Assembly: GCF_949987535.1 (NCBI RefSeq)
Contig: NC_080081.1
Location: 67,849,603 to 67,913,602 of the forward strand
Length of the DNA stretch: 64,000 nt
From: Balaenoptera acutorostrata
Taxonomy: Eukaryota > Chordata > Mammalia > Artiodactyla > Balaenopteridae
Direction of reading: 5' to 3'
Shown here: positions 11,023 through 21,781 of the stretch, in pieces
Layout: every line of letters starts with the position of its first letter
How positions within the stretch are numbered: the stretch's first letter is position 1
Translations under genes and position numbers: made by a program
Notes under the pieces: generated by a model
What the model saw: only the letters and a program-made list of their open reading frames with translations
Database searches by the model: none
Told to the model about the DNA's origin: nothing

Positions 11023-12724
11023 GCTTCAGTGGAATTGAGTTCAATCTCTCTCTCCTTCTGCAGTAGTCTTGAATAACATCCTCCTTGCCTGTTTAACTTG
11101 TCCAGTGCAATTTTACATTGACAACTCTCACAGAATTATCCCTCCATGGTTAAGGGTAACACTTGCTAAGTACTGGTCCAGGATCTGACATCAATCCAAT
11201 CTTGAATATGATATAAGGAAATTAAGAAATACTAGTTCAATAACTCACATGAGTTATAGGCTTACTTCGACCACACAATTCTTGTAAACGGGGCTTCTAC
11301 CTTGCATTTGCAATAACACCCCACTTCGTTTCCATCCCATGGACTATATCTCCTGGCCTCTCTAATTAAGATTTCTTACCCTACAACCTTCCCATTACTC
11401 CATTCCTCCAAGATCTTGCCATCTTCTAATCCCACCAGGAACTAGATCCCAGATCATATACCCTACATGTGCTATATGACCATATCTATAGGGACCTTTA
11501 CTTGTGTGCCTGACACCAAGAGCCTCAGCACCATTTTCTGCTGTTCTGCCTACTTAGAAATATCATCCTGCTTCCTTGGTTATTCCATAACATACATTGT
11601 CATATGCTCTGTAGTTGTTATCTGTCTTGCTAAACTGCACTATTGTTCATCCCTTAGATTTTTTTAAGTAGGCGCCTAAGTCCCTGCCTTACCTCATGAG
11701 TGTGCCTAGATTTCCAGGATGTACCATCTGCTGGTCAAGCCTATCCCAAGGCACCTCTCAGGTGACAACTCAAGGCCATATTCTATGCTGAGACAAAATG
11801 TTTTCCTAACTGCTAACACTGGGAATGGAGAGTTAGGCTCAGGTGGTATCTGTGTTTTGTTCCAAGCAACAGACTGTGCAAATCATGCTTTAATATGTTT
11901 TGTTTTGTTTAAAAAATCAACTTAGGCATATCATTTCAGAATGAGTTGTGTTTTATGGTTTTATATTCAATTTAGGCATTTTATTTTTTATTCTTTTTTG
12001 GCACATCAATTTAGAATGATATTATGTCTTGGAATGCCTATAAATGCATAGGATTCTTTGGGGGATAAAATGAAATTCCATGAAAAGCTTCCCAAATATT
12101 AAAAAATATTTAATTTCCAAAGAAAATAGCAAATATAGGAGAGATTAGAGAGGCCTCTGGGGCTCCCAGAAATCAAGTCACGATATTGGACACAAATCTC
12201 TTCCAGCTGGTAGGTACGCTAGGGCATAGAGATAGGAACACATCGAAAATAATAAAGGAAATAAAATCTTGCTATTTTCTTGAAATTTCCCCTTCAGTTA
12301 GGTCTGCCCTTAATGGAAGAAACAATTTCTTTTCAGTAACTCTCAGGCTGCATAAATTTCCCAAGGAAAGTTTGCATTTCCTCAGAGAATCATCTACGGA
12401 TGTGCTCTTGAGTATCAACTTATAACACTACCAAAACCATTCCTTCTGTTCTGCACAGAGTGAGCACTGAATTTATTGAATTATTTTAATAAACAACTTG
12501 GTCAAAGCACAACAGTGCTTGTGGAGGACTCTTTTCTATAAAAGTGTAGATAGGCTTTTCTAAATAATCACCTCCCATCTCTACTCAACTCAGTAAGAAT
12601 ATATATTCAAAATAAAGGTGGAAATGGGCTTTCATTATTTGCAGAATTCATTACAGGGAGATCATACCTTAAACTCAAATAGTATTCAGACATGTTAGGT
12701 ATGTCTAGCAAATCTAGGCTAAAC
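11023..12724. other. Apparently unique DNA
   Basis: No repeat recognised. The frames at 11467-11667, 11719-11925 and 12186-12425 are short, lack coding-like features and overlap no splice-site pair I would trust. Confidence 0.4.
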
Positions 12725-12944
12725 CACTGGTTCTTACCCAGCAATTTTACTCCCCAGGGGACATTTTTCAATGTCTGGAGACTTTTCACTATTACAAAGG
12801 TGGGGGGGGGGCGGTTGTTACTGGCATCTAGTGGATAGAAGCTAGGGATGTGGCTAAATATCATCCAACACTCAGGAGAGTGCACTCAAAAAATAATTAT
12901 CTAGTCCAAAATCTCAATAGTGCTGAGGTTGTGAAACCTTGCTC
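12725..12944 (+). mobile_element. MER20 DNA transposon fossil (hAT-Charlie)
   Basis: About 220 bases matching MER20 wording from end to end: ACTGGTTCT start, CCCCAGGGGACATTTTTCAA, TGTCTGGAGAC, TACTGGCATCTAGTGG, then AATCTCAATAGTGCTGAGGT and GAAACCTTGCT at the end. A run of ten G lies near 12804. It is non-autonomous and has no ORF. MER20 copies have been linked in the literature to endometrial gene regulation in placental mammals. Nothing here shows that this copy is active. Confidence 0.8.
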
Positions 12945-13810
12945 CAGGCAAATAGAAGTCTTATTGCTCTCATGCAATTCTTGGAAAGAATTCACTCCAA
13001 TAAAGAACCAGAGGGGACAGGGGTAAAACTGAGTACAGTATAACATGCTATACTTGTTTCCAACATAGTCTCCTTGAAAGCATCCCTGGGTCCTGGAGAA
13101 AGCAGAGACTGGAAGTAACAATGCCGGAGTCTCTCACGAAAATATCAATAGATCAGCATGATTTGGAAACATCTTCCCCAACATGAACCACAGAAAAGGG
13201 AATGAGATAACCTTCCAATTTCCTCAACAGTATTAGTTGGGAAACTTCCATTTCTGTCATGGAAAAGTCTGACAGCCTAGGGACCTCAGAATTTGAAGAA
13301 AAACAAGAGGTGAGAGGGTTCCCTAAGTTTCCTTGCTGTCTCCCAGTCAAAGTGCTGTAGAAGCCTCCAACACAGAACAGGCAACACACAGATAAAATAA
13401 GCTCCAAGAAAAGCCTGTTTCCCCTAGACAAGAAACTGAGGAAAGGGCAACCTAACAATTTCAGCAATACTTGCTGTACTCCGGCAGTTTCAGCGGGCCA
13501 GGTGGGGAGTTCATCCACACTCCAAATACATGGAAGCTGTGTCCATTCCCCCACCTAAAGAGGGAGGTAATCTTCCATCAGCTGCCTGGCAGAAGCAGCT
13601 GGTGCTCCAATTTCCCTGTTGGGATAGTATCAGAGGGGCTGAGTGGGAAGTTGATTTTCTTATTGTTCTCTCCTTTTTTCCCTGTTGCCCTTTCTTCTAG
13701 GTTTTCAGTGCAATTTGTATCTTATTTTTCAATTTATTTACATTCTTATAACTATATCTGAGGTAAAAAATAATCTCCTAAATTCTGCTTGCTACATTCC
13801 ATAAATATCT
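12945..13810. other. Apparently unique DNA
   Basis: Contains overlapping frames on both strands at 13153-13554 (antisense, 133 codons) and 13471-13761 (sense). Neither has recognisable domains. No repeat identified. Confidence 0.4.
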
Positions 13811-14050
13811 CATTTTTTTAAACATCTTTATTGGAGTATGGTTGCTTTACAGTGGTGTGTTAGTTTCTGCTTTATAACAAAGTGAATCAGCTATACATAT
13901 ACATATATCCCCATATCTCTTACCTCTTGCGTCTCCCTCCCACCCTCCCTATCCCACCCCTCTAGGTGGTCACAAAGCACCGAGCTGATCTCCCTGTGCT
14001 ATGCGGCTGCTTCCCACTAGCCATCTATTTTACATTTGGTAGTGTATAAG
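13811..14050 (-). mobile_element. 5'-truncated antisense L1 3' UTR
   Basis: Begins with the antisense of an L1 3' terminus (TTTTTTTAAACATCTTTATT) and continues through AAAGTGAATCAGCTATACAT, a C-rich tract at 13935-13960 and CTAGGTGGTCACAAAGCAC. It is close to 44233-44465 in the large antisense L1, so the two belong to the same long-tail lineage. The truncation point is near 14050. Confidence 0.9.
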
Positions 14051-14054
14051 TTCC

Positions 14055-14350
14055 TATTCTACTGAAAGGTTATTTAATAGTTTATTTGATTTCCAAACAT
14101 GAGGAATTTTTGTTTTATTGTTTGGTTCGTTTGTTTTTTTAACTATGCTTTTGTTACTGACTTCAATTTTTATTTCACTGAGGTCAGAAAACATGGTCTG
14201 TTTGGTACTGATTCCTTAGAATATATTGAAGATTTTTTAAAAGCATAACACAAAAATGTACAATGTTTGTAAATATTCTATGCATGCTCAAAAAGAATAT
14301 GGATTCTATTTTTGGATGTAATATTATATATAAAACACAGGCCTGTAATC
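14055..14350 (-). mobile_element. Old antisense L1 ORF2 fragment
   Basis: Degraded antisense ORF2 endonuclease-region wording (TTTTTATTTCACTGAGGTCA, then CATGGTCTGTTTGGTA, then GAATATGGATTCTATTTTTG). Much older than the tail inserted beside it. Confidence 0.65.
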
Positions 14351-14882
14351 TCTTATTTGCAATTCTATAACCTGAAAGGGTCTAAAATTAATATTTTTAA
14401 AACTCATTTGGTGGGGAAATCTGAGCTGACCTGAATGCATTCAGTGACAAAAACCTATCCTGAACTGATAAGCAGCTACGTATGTCTTTATTTAGTTTTT
14501 ATTTATTTAGCTGAAGAAATATTAATTTTTGATTATGGAATCCTGTGCTAGATCCCACCAGGGATGTCATATAATATATAGCATATGTATTATATAATTT
14601 TACCTTATTACCAAAAATATCTAAATTCTGAAATTCATCTGGTCTTGTGAGTTTTAAATAAAAGACTGTGACCTAAATATATATACTAGTTTATTGATTA
14701 TATTTAAAACTGCTATAACTTTGGTTATCTTTTAAAATTTTTTGTTCATTTTATGAAAAAAAATGTTAAAACTTTTCACATCAATTTTGGATTTATCTAT
14801 TCTCCCCATATTTCTCAGGTATTACATTATATATTTAGGGGCCAAAATGTTTGCTGCATATATGTTCAACTTTTATATGTTC
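14351..14882. other. Unassigned AT-rich DNA
   Basis: No element recognised. Includes TATATA-rich patches around 14570-14700. Confidence 0.4.
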
Positions 14883-15180
14883 AATTCTTGTGTTAGTTAC
14901 CTACTGCTGCATTACAAATTATCACATACTTATTGGCTTAAAATGACACACATTTATTATGTGGCTCAGGAGTCTAATTATAACTTAACTGGATTCTCTG
15001 CTCAGGGTCTCACAGGACTGAAACCAAGGTGTTGGCCAGGCTACATTCTAATATGAAGGTTCTAGTAGACAAAAATCTGCTTCCAAAGATGGCTTAGGAT
15101 GTTAGCAAAATTCATTTTCTTGTAGCTGTAGAATTCATAGCAACTTGCTTCTTCAAAGCCAGCAAAAGAAAAAAGAGAAA
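14883..15180 (-). repeat. MaLR (MLT1-type) LTR, antisense
   Basis: Starts with TGTGTTAGTTACCTACTGCT, then ACAAATTATCACATAC, TTGGCTTAAAATGACA and a GGGTCTCACAGGACTGAAAC stretch. This is the antisense 3' end of an MLT1-type ERVL-MaLR LTR. Diverged; the inner edge is uncertain. Confidence 0.7.
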
Positions 15181-15584
15181 CTGTTCTACAAATATTGTGG
15201 CCAGGCTGAAGGTGAGTCCTTGAGCCAGAATCAGAGGAGCTCCCTGTCTCTCAGGAACAGATCTACTTTAGTATCTCTGCTATGTCATTATTGGTTGGGA
15301 GTAGCCCCAGGAAAAAATTGAGAGAGAACCTAAAGAGTACAATGTCATGAAAACCAAGTAAGGAAATATTTTCAAGAAGGAGAGCTCATCAAATATATCA
15401 ACATATCAGGTACTGCAATGTATGTTTGCGGGTATATGTGTATTAAACATGGACACAAAATCCACTATAAACCTGATTGTTCAGGGACCAAAAAAAGAAT
15501 ATCATCCCATAAAATCTTGTTTTCATATTAAATAAAAAATTCTAAAATGCTAAGAATACATCAGGCACTTAATTATAATAAAAC

Positions 15585-15725
15585 ATTTGTTCAGCACCTA
15601 CTACATATAAGGCATTGCTATGGAAGATAAATAATTCCTTATAAATATCCAGTATTTTACAATTTATAAACCATTGCTCCTGCCTTCTAGGGGTTAATGA
15701 TCTTATCAGAGATTAGAAACACAAT
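15585..15725 (-). repeat. L2 3' end fragment, antisense
   Basis: Reads like antisense L2: ACATTTGTTCAGCACCTACT, then GGCATTGCTATGG, then TGCTCCTGCCTTCTAGGGGT. The flanking 15181-15584 and 15726-16202 hold nothing else recognised apart from the CA-rich patch. Confidence 0.6.
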
Positions 15726-15969
15726 TGGCATCAGAAATATTTTTGTTAATCACAACATGATATATGAGTTTATCCTGATGTTAAAATTATATTATTAATT
15801 ATTTTTAAAAATCATTACTATTATTTGTTTACTGTTGTCTTATTTTCTTCACAATCCTGGCAGAAAAGAAAGTGTCTATTTGCAATGAACATTTAAATTC
15901 TACACAGATTTTGCCTTTAATGGTTTACTGAGAAGGAATAACTCAATTATGTCTTTCTCTCCCTCCTTT

Positions 15970-15996
15970 ACACACACACACATACTCACACTCACA
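15970..15996. repeat. CA-rich microsatellite
   Basis: Short interrupted (CA)n. Confidence 0.7.
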
Positions 15997-16218
15997 GTTT
16001 GAGCCTAGGATTAAAGGATTTGAAATGTCATCTGTTTTTATCATTTCTTCACTACAAGCAGGGATTTTACTTAGAGTAACATATTCATTTTGTCATATCT
16101 AAGACCATTAATCATCTTTGTATACTGTCCAAATATAACACGACTCAAATATGATAAAACATGGTGGTTTCTTTATAAAGGTTTCCAGACTGTTTTTCAT
16201 TTCAAAGAGTTCTATCTG

Positions 16219-16361
16219 GGGACTTCCCTGGGGGTCCAGTGGTTAAGACTCCACATTTCTACTGCAGGGGGCACAGGTTTAATCCCTGGTGGGGGAACTA
16301 AGATCCCACATGCCACATGTCACGGCGAAAAAATTTTAAAAATAAAAAATAAAAAAATAAA
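16219..16361 (+). mobile_element. Short CHR-type SINE (tRNA-Glu-derived)
   Basis: Starts GGACTTCCCTGGGGGTCCAG, carries a decayed box B (GGTTTAATCCC) and GGGGAACTAAGATCCCACAT, and ends in an A-rich tail. Flanked by 16-base target duplications at 16203-16218 and 16362-16377 that differ at one base. This is the roughly 120-base form without the long tRNA-unrelated region. Confidence 0.92.
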
Positions 16362-16377
16362 CAAAGAGTTCTACCTG

Positions 16378-17294
16378 TATTCTCCTGTTATACTCCTTAT
16401 AAAGAGAGAGCTGATACAACACAGACCTTACTCCTTCCTACATGTTAGTGTTTGTAGGTATTATGATATAAAAAAATAGAACAAAAAAATCTAAATTTCT
16501 TACTAAGTCTTTCAAGGCTCCATACAATATGGTCCCTGGTTATTCCTCCAGAACTTCCAAATCAGGGATAAACACTTGGAATAGAACGAGAATAGGATTT
16601 GTGCTGGGAGAAGGCTACAAGTGGAGCATGAGGTGACTAAAGGGCAAATTAGATACACAAGAGACTAGAAAAGAAACCTGGGAAGCAAGATCCCACAAAT
16701 GGACTACGAAGCATTGTCCTTCATAGATGAAGTCATTTTAGGACTCTTTACAGAGACAACAGAGTTCAAACAACAGCACAGAACTCACATGGAAATAAAC
16801 ATCAGTGGTTACGGGTGTTGTTGATGGCAAGAACTTTGGAGAGAAACTGGCAATCTGTGAATATGATGGCTTAGGTCCAGATAAAGTCAGTCACCATAGG
16901 ATAAGAAAAGGCAGACTGAGATAAGGTTGAGAAAGCACAAGATAAAATATCCACCAAAATTGTGTACAAAATAGCACAGTTTTCTGAGGTTCCAGATGGT
17001 ATGGTATTATTTACCTGATCATACACCCCTGGAACATATTCTTTATTAAGCATCACCTTGGTGTTGGTCTTTTGCTTATTTTTCAACATTTGCATTAATA
17101 TCTTTCTCTTATGATATTATGTTTCATTCATGTAGTCTGCTTCTCAAGAAAAATTAGAGAGAATTTTTTAAAAGCATGATCCTAATGTAATGGAAACTAC
17201 TATATGTCACCCAGTCTCCCCCCATGATGTTGCTTCAAAATACACAGGCAAACTTACTTAACTGTAAAAGTGTTGATATTTGAGTTGGTATTTT
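16378..17294. other. Apparently unique DNA
   Basis: No repeat recognised. The antisense frame 16871-17095 has no features. Confidence 0.4.
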
Positions 17295-18798
17295 GAAAAG
17301 CTCAGCAATACTGACAAAACCTTAGCTAGACTAACCAAGGAAGAAAAAAAGGCTCAACTAACAAATTTCAGAAATGAAAGAGGAGACATTACAATTGATG
17401 CCACAGAAATAAAAAGGATCATAAGAGACTACTATAAATAATTATACCCTAACAAATTGGATAACCTAGAAGAAACGGTTAAATTCCTAGAAACATACAA
17501 CCTGTCAACACTGAATCATGAAGAGTAAAATAAAAAATCTGTACAGATCTAAAAGTAATAAAGAGATTGAATCAGTAATCAAAAACCTCCCAACAAAGAA
17601 AAACCCAGTACCAGATGGCTTCACTTGTGAATTCTACCAAATATTTAGAGAAGAATTAAAGGCAATCCTTCTCAAACTTTTCCAAAATATTGCAGAGGAA
17701 ACACTCCCAAACTTGTTATATGAAGACAGCATTACCCTGATACCAAAACCTAATACTCCAAGAAGAGAAAATACTATCAAACTGAATTCAACAGCTCATT
17801 AAAGGGATCATACACCATGACCAAGTGGGATTTATTCCTGGAATACAAAGGAATCCACATTTGCAAATCAATGTAATACACTGCATTAAGAATGAAGTAC
17901 AAAAATCACATGATCATCTCAACTCATGCAGAAAAAGCATTTGACAAAACTCAACAGCCTTTCATGATGGACGCATTCAACAGACTAGGAATGGGAGGAA
18001 ATTACCTCAACATAATAAAGGCCGTATATGAAAAGTTCACGGCTGACATAATACTCAACAATGAAAAACTGAAAGCTTTTCCTCTAAAAACAGGAACAAG
18101 GCAAGGATGCCCACTCTTACCACTTCTTTTTAACATAGTACTGAAAATCGTAGCCAGAGAAATTAGGCAAGAAAAATAAATTAAAAGGCATTCAATTTGG
18201 AAAACAAGAAGGAAAATTTTCTCTGTTCACATATGACATGATCTTACATGTGGAAAACTCTAAAAACAACAACAACAACAAAAATTGTTAGAACCAGTAA
18301 GTGAATTAAGCAAAGAGGCAAGATAAAATATCAATATAAAAAATCCATGGTATTTCTATACACAAACAATGAATAATCCAATAGGAAGTTATGGGATTGA
18401 AAACAATCCCATTTACAATAGCATCAAATGAATTAAATTCCTAGGAGTAAGCTTAACCAAGGAAACAAAAGACTTGCACACTGAAACCTATGAAACATTG
18501 ATTTAAAAAAAAAAAAAAGATACAAATAAATGGAAAGACGACCCATGTTCATAGATTGGAAGACTTAATATGTTAAAATGTCCATACTACTCCAATCAAT
18601 ACACAGATTCAATGCAATTGCTATCAAAATCCCAATGGCATTTTTTGCAGAAATAGAAAGAAAATCCTAAAATTCATATGGAATCTCAAAGGACCCCAAA
18701 TAGCCAAAACAGACTTGAGAAAAAATAACAAAGCTAGAGGTCTCACTCTTCCTTATTTCAAAGCATATTACAAAACAACAGTAATCAAAACAGCATGG

Positions 18799-19433
18799 GA
18801 GACTTCCTTGGTGGCACAGAGGGTAAGAATCCATCTGGCAATGCAGGGGACACAGGTTCAAGCCCTGGTCCGGGAAGATCCCACATGCTGCGGAGCAACT
18901 AAGCCCATGCGCCAAAACTACTGAGCCCGCATGCCACAACTACTGAAGCCTGCGCACCTAGAGCCTGTGCTCCACAAGAGAAGCCACTGCAATGAGAAGC
19001 CCGCACACCACAATGAAGAGTAGCCTCGGGGGCTTCCCTGGTGGCGCAGTGGTTGAGAATCTGCCTGCCAATGCAGGGGACATGGGTTCGAGCCCTGGTC
19101 TGGGAAGATCCCACATGCCGCGGAGCAACTGGGCCCGTGAGCCACAATTACTGAGCCTGCGCGTCTGGAGCCTGTGCTCCGCAACAAGAGAGGCCGCGAC
19201 AGTGAGAGGCCCGTGCACCGCGATGAAGAGTGGCCCCTGCTTGCCACAACTAGAGAAAGCCCTCGCACAGAAGCGAAGACCCAACACAGCCATAAATAAA
19301 ATAAATAAATAAAATTAAAAAAAAAAAAAAAAAAAGAGTAGCCTCCACTCGCTGCAACGAGAGAAAGCCTGCATGCAGCAACGAAGACCCAATGCAGCCA
19401 AAAATAAATTAAAAAAAAAACAAAAAAACAAAA
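18799..19433 (+). mobile_element. Long CHR SINE in the old L1, itself split by a second SINE
   Basis: The outer SINE begins GACTTCCTTGGTGGCACAG, breaks at 19027, and resumes at 19346 through GCAACGAAGACCCAATGCAG to an A-rich tail. Target duplications AAAACAGCATGG lie at 18787-18798 and 19434-19445, inside L1 ORF2. Its box B (GGTTCAAGCCC) has one change from the usual GGTTCGAGCCC. The frames on both strands here are SINE artefacts. Confidence 0.93.
19028..19333 (+). mobile_element. Younger long CHR SINE nested in the outer SINE
   Basis: About 300 bases: GGCTTCCCTGGTGGCGCAGT with a consensus box A, box B GGTTCGAGCCC at 19085-19095, a long CpG-bearing body, CAACACAGCCATAAATAAAA, and a poly-A. 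The target duplication AAGAGTAGCCTC occurs at 19016-19027 and 19334-19345. It is closer to the other long SINEs of this window than to its host SINE, so it is younger. Confidence 0.95.
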
Positions 19434-19938
19434 AAAACAGCATGGTACTGGCATAAAGACAGACATATAGGCCAATGGAACAGAATAAATAGCTCAGAAA
19501 TAAACCCTTTAGTATATGGCCAAATAATCTTCAACAAGGGTGTCAAGACTACACAGTGGGGAAGGACAGTCTCTTCAACAAATGGTGTTAAGAAAACTGA
19601 ATATCTATATGCAAAGGAAGGAAGTTGGACCCTTACTTTATGCCATATAACTCAAAAAGGATTAAATACCTAATTTTAAGACCTGAAACTATTAAAAGCC
19701 TAGAAGAAAACATAGATGAAAAGCTACGTAACATTGGATCTGGCAATGATTTCTTGGAACCAAAAGCACAGGCAGCAAATGCAAAAATAGACAAATGGGA
19801 CTACACCAAACTTAAAAATTTCTCTGTAGCAAGGGAAACAATCAAAGAGTGAAACAGAAACCTATGGAATGGGGAAAAAAAATTTGTAAAGCATTTATCT
19901 AATAAGGGGTTAATATTTAGAATCTAAAAAGAACTAAA

Positions 19939-20126
19939 GGGAACCTACTGTATGGCACAGGGAACTCTACTCAGTGCTCTGTGGTGACCTAAATGAGAAT
20001 GAAATCCAAAAAAGAGGGGATATATGTATACGGATAGCTGATGCACTTTGCTGTACAGTATAAACTAACACAATATTGTAAAGCAACTATACTCCAATAA
20101 AAAGAAAGATAAAAAATAAAATTTAA
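19939..20126 (+). mobile_element. L1 3' UTR insertion (long-tail type)
   Basis: Starts GGGAACCTACTGTATGGCAC and runs to CAACTATACTCCAATAAAAA and an A-rich tail. Flanked by perfect 13-base duplications AAAAAGAACTAAA at 19926-19938 and 20127-20139. Confidence 0.92.
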
Positions 20127-20309
20127 AAAAAGAACTAAAACGTCCACTTCTTGGTATGTATCCAAAAGAATTGAAAAGAGGATCTCAAAGAAATATTTGC
20201 ACACACATGTACATTGCACCATTATTCACAATAGCCAAGGGGTGGAAGTGACCTAGATGTTCACTAAAGGATGAATGGATAAAGGAATTGTGGTATACAC
20301 ATACAGTGG

Positions 20310-20362
20310 AATGTTTTTCAGTGGAAAGAAAGAAAGGAAGGAAGAAAGAAGAAAAGGAAGAA
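20310..20362. repeat. GA-rich simple repeat in the L1 remnant
   Basis: Tetranucleotide-like GAAA and GAAG units expanded within the old L1 3' region. Confidence 0.7.
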
Positions 20363-20705
20363 AATCCTGTCATATGCTGCAACACGGGTAAGCCTTGAGG
20401 ACATTATGCTAAGTAAAATAAACTAGCCAGAAAAACACAAATAGTACATGATTCCACTTAAGAGAGGTATCTAAGTAGTCAAACTCTTAAAAATAGAAAG
20501 TTGAATGGTGCTTGCTAGGGGCTGGGAATAGGGGAAAAATAAGAATTGTTGTTCAAAGGGTGTAGTTTCAGTTTTGCCAGATGAAAAAGTTCTAGCAATC
20601 AATTGCACAACAATATGGATATAGTTAACACTACTACAATTTACACCTAAAAAGTTTAAGATGGTAAATTTTATGTTATGTGTTTTTTACCATGACAGAA
20701 AAAGT

Positions 20706-21697
20706 ATTGAATTTGAAGGCTCTAACTGGAAATATTTTGCATAATTTGAGCATCAAAAATAATAAAGGTTATAGATAATAACCTAGGGACGCCATAAGTA
20801 AATAGAGATAGGTGAAAGGAGAGAGAGAGAGAGACATCTAATCTACGTAGAAAGACTGAAATAACTTTTTAAAGATGGATTTTATAGCCTCCAATATAAT
20901 AATCAACTCATCAAGGATATACAACTATTGGGTGAAAATCTGTTGAAGACAGAATTTTTACATGGACTCAAGGTACTGCCCAATAAATTGCTTACAACTA
21001 GAAAGGGGAGATCTAGCAACAACTTACCCAAGTGATAGTTGGACATCAGGTCAATATGTGATACAATAAAAATTACATAACATCATCTAGAATTCTTGCC
21101 AAGAAGGTTTAACCTTAATCTAATCATAAAGAAAATGATCAGATAATCCCAGAATGTGAGACATTACACAGGACAAGTGCCCTGAATGTCTCAAAAAGTT
21201 ACTGTCAGAAAAAACATAGTTGCTGTGGGCAGGCGGATATTCTAGGTGAAAATATACTGTAGAGGTATAACAATTTAAATGCAAGATATGAATCTTGATT
21301 GGATCTTGGCTTTTAAAAACAACTAGCTATAAAAGCAACTTGGGGGGACCATTGAAGAAATTTGGTTATGAGATGTATATCATTTGATATTTTTGAATTA
21401 TTGTTAATTTCCTTATGTGTAATAATGGTTACATAGGAGAATCATTATTCTTAGAAGTTAAGTATGGTTAAGTATTCGGAGTTGAGGTGAAATGATTTCT
21501 TCAATGTACATTCAAATGATTCACCAAACAAAATGTGTGTATGGAGAGGGCCACATGTGGCAAAATCATAGAAACCAGTGTATCTATATAAAGGGTACAC
21601 AGTGTTCAATTGTTTTAATTTTCAAAATGAAAAACCAGGGAAAATAAAGAAGCACAGATTTCTACGAAAATTGTTTTGAGGAAACAGAGGAGGGAAA
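20706..21697. other. Apparently unique DNA
   Basis: A short (GA)n lies at 20820-20835. No other element recognised. Confidence 0.4.
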
Positions 21698-21699
21698 TA

Positions 21700-21779
21700 C
21701 TGGGTTGGCCAAAAAATTCCTTTGGGTCTTTCTGTAACATCTTAGGGAAAAACCCAAATGAACTTTTTGGCCAACCCAA
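21700..21779. mobile_element. Mariner-derived MITE, 80-bp palindrome
   Basis: Near-perfect inverted repeat. The left arm starts CTGGGTTGGCCAAAAAATTC and the right arm ends GAACTTTTTGGCCAACCCAA, with a TA dinucleotide on each side (21698-21699 and 21780-21781), as for Tc1/mariner insertions. The arms pair over about 28 bases with about 3 mismatches around a loop of roughly 25 bases. It has no coding capacity. This is the short internally deleted mariner common in cetartiodactyl genomes. Confidence 0.9.
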
Positions 21780-21781
21780 TA

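Larger units (their letters stand above)
17295..20705 (+). mobile_element. Old sense L1 (ORF2 to 3' UTR), interrupted three ways
   Basis: Degraded sense L1 starting inside ORF2. Readable parts are the linker and palm (17518-17802, 17892-18179, with AEKAFDK and TRQGCPL motifs), a decayed catalytic box (LFTYD instead of LFADD at 18223-18237), the C-terminal region (19625-19852), and an old-type 3' UTR ending near 20705. It is split by a SINE (18799-19433, itself holding a second SINE) and by a younger L1 tail (19939-20126). Roughly 500 bases of late ORF2 are missing around the 19926 junction. Because the younger tail has intact duplications there, that deletion came first. Confidence 0.85.

Noticed and set aside
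18918..19475. 185-codon antisense frame with Cys- and Ser-rich segments
   Set aside because: It is the antisense of two nested SINEs. The same peptides recur in the SINEs at 35.3, 48.3 and 58.2 kb.
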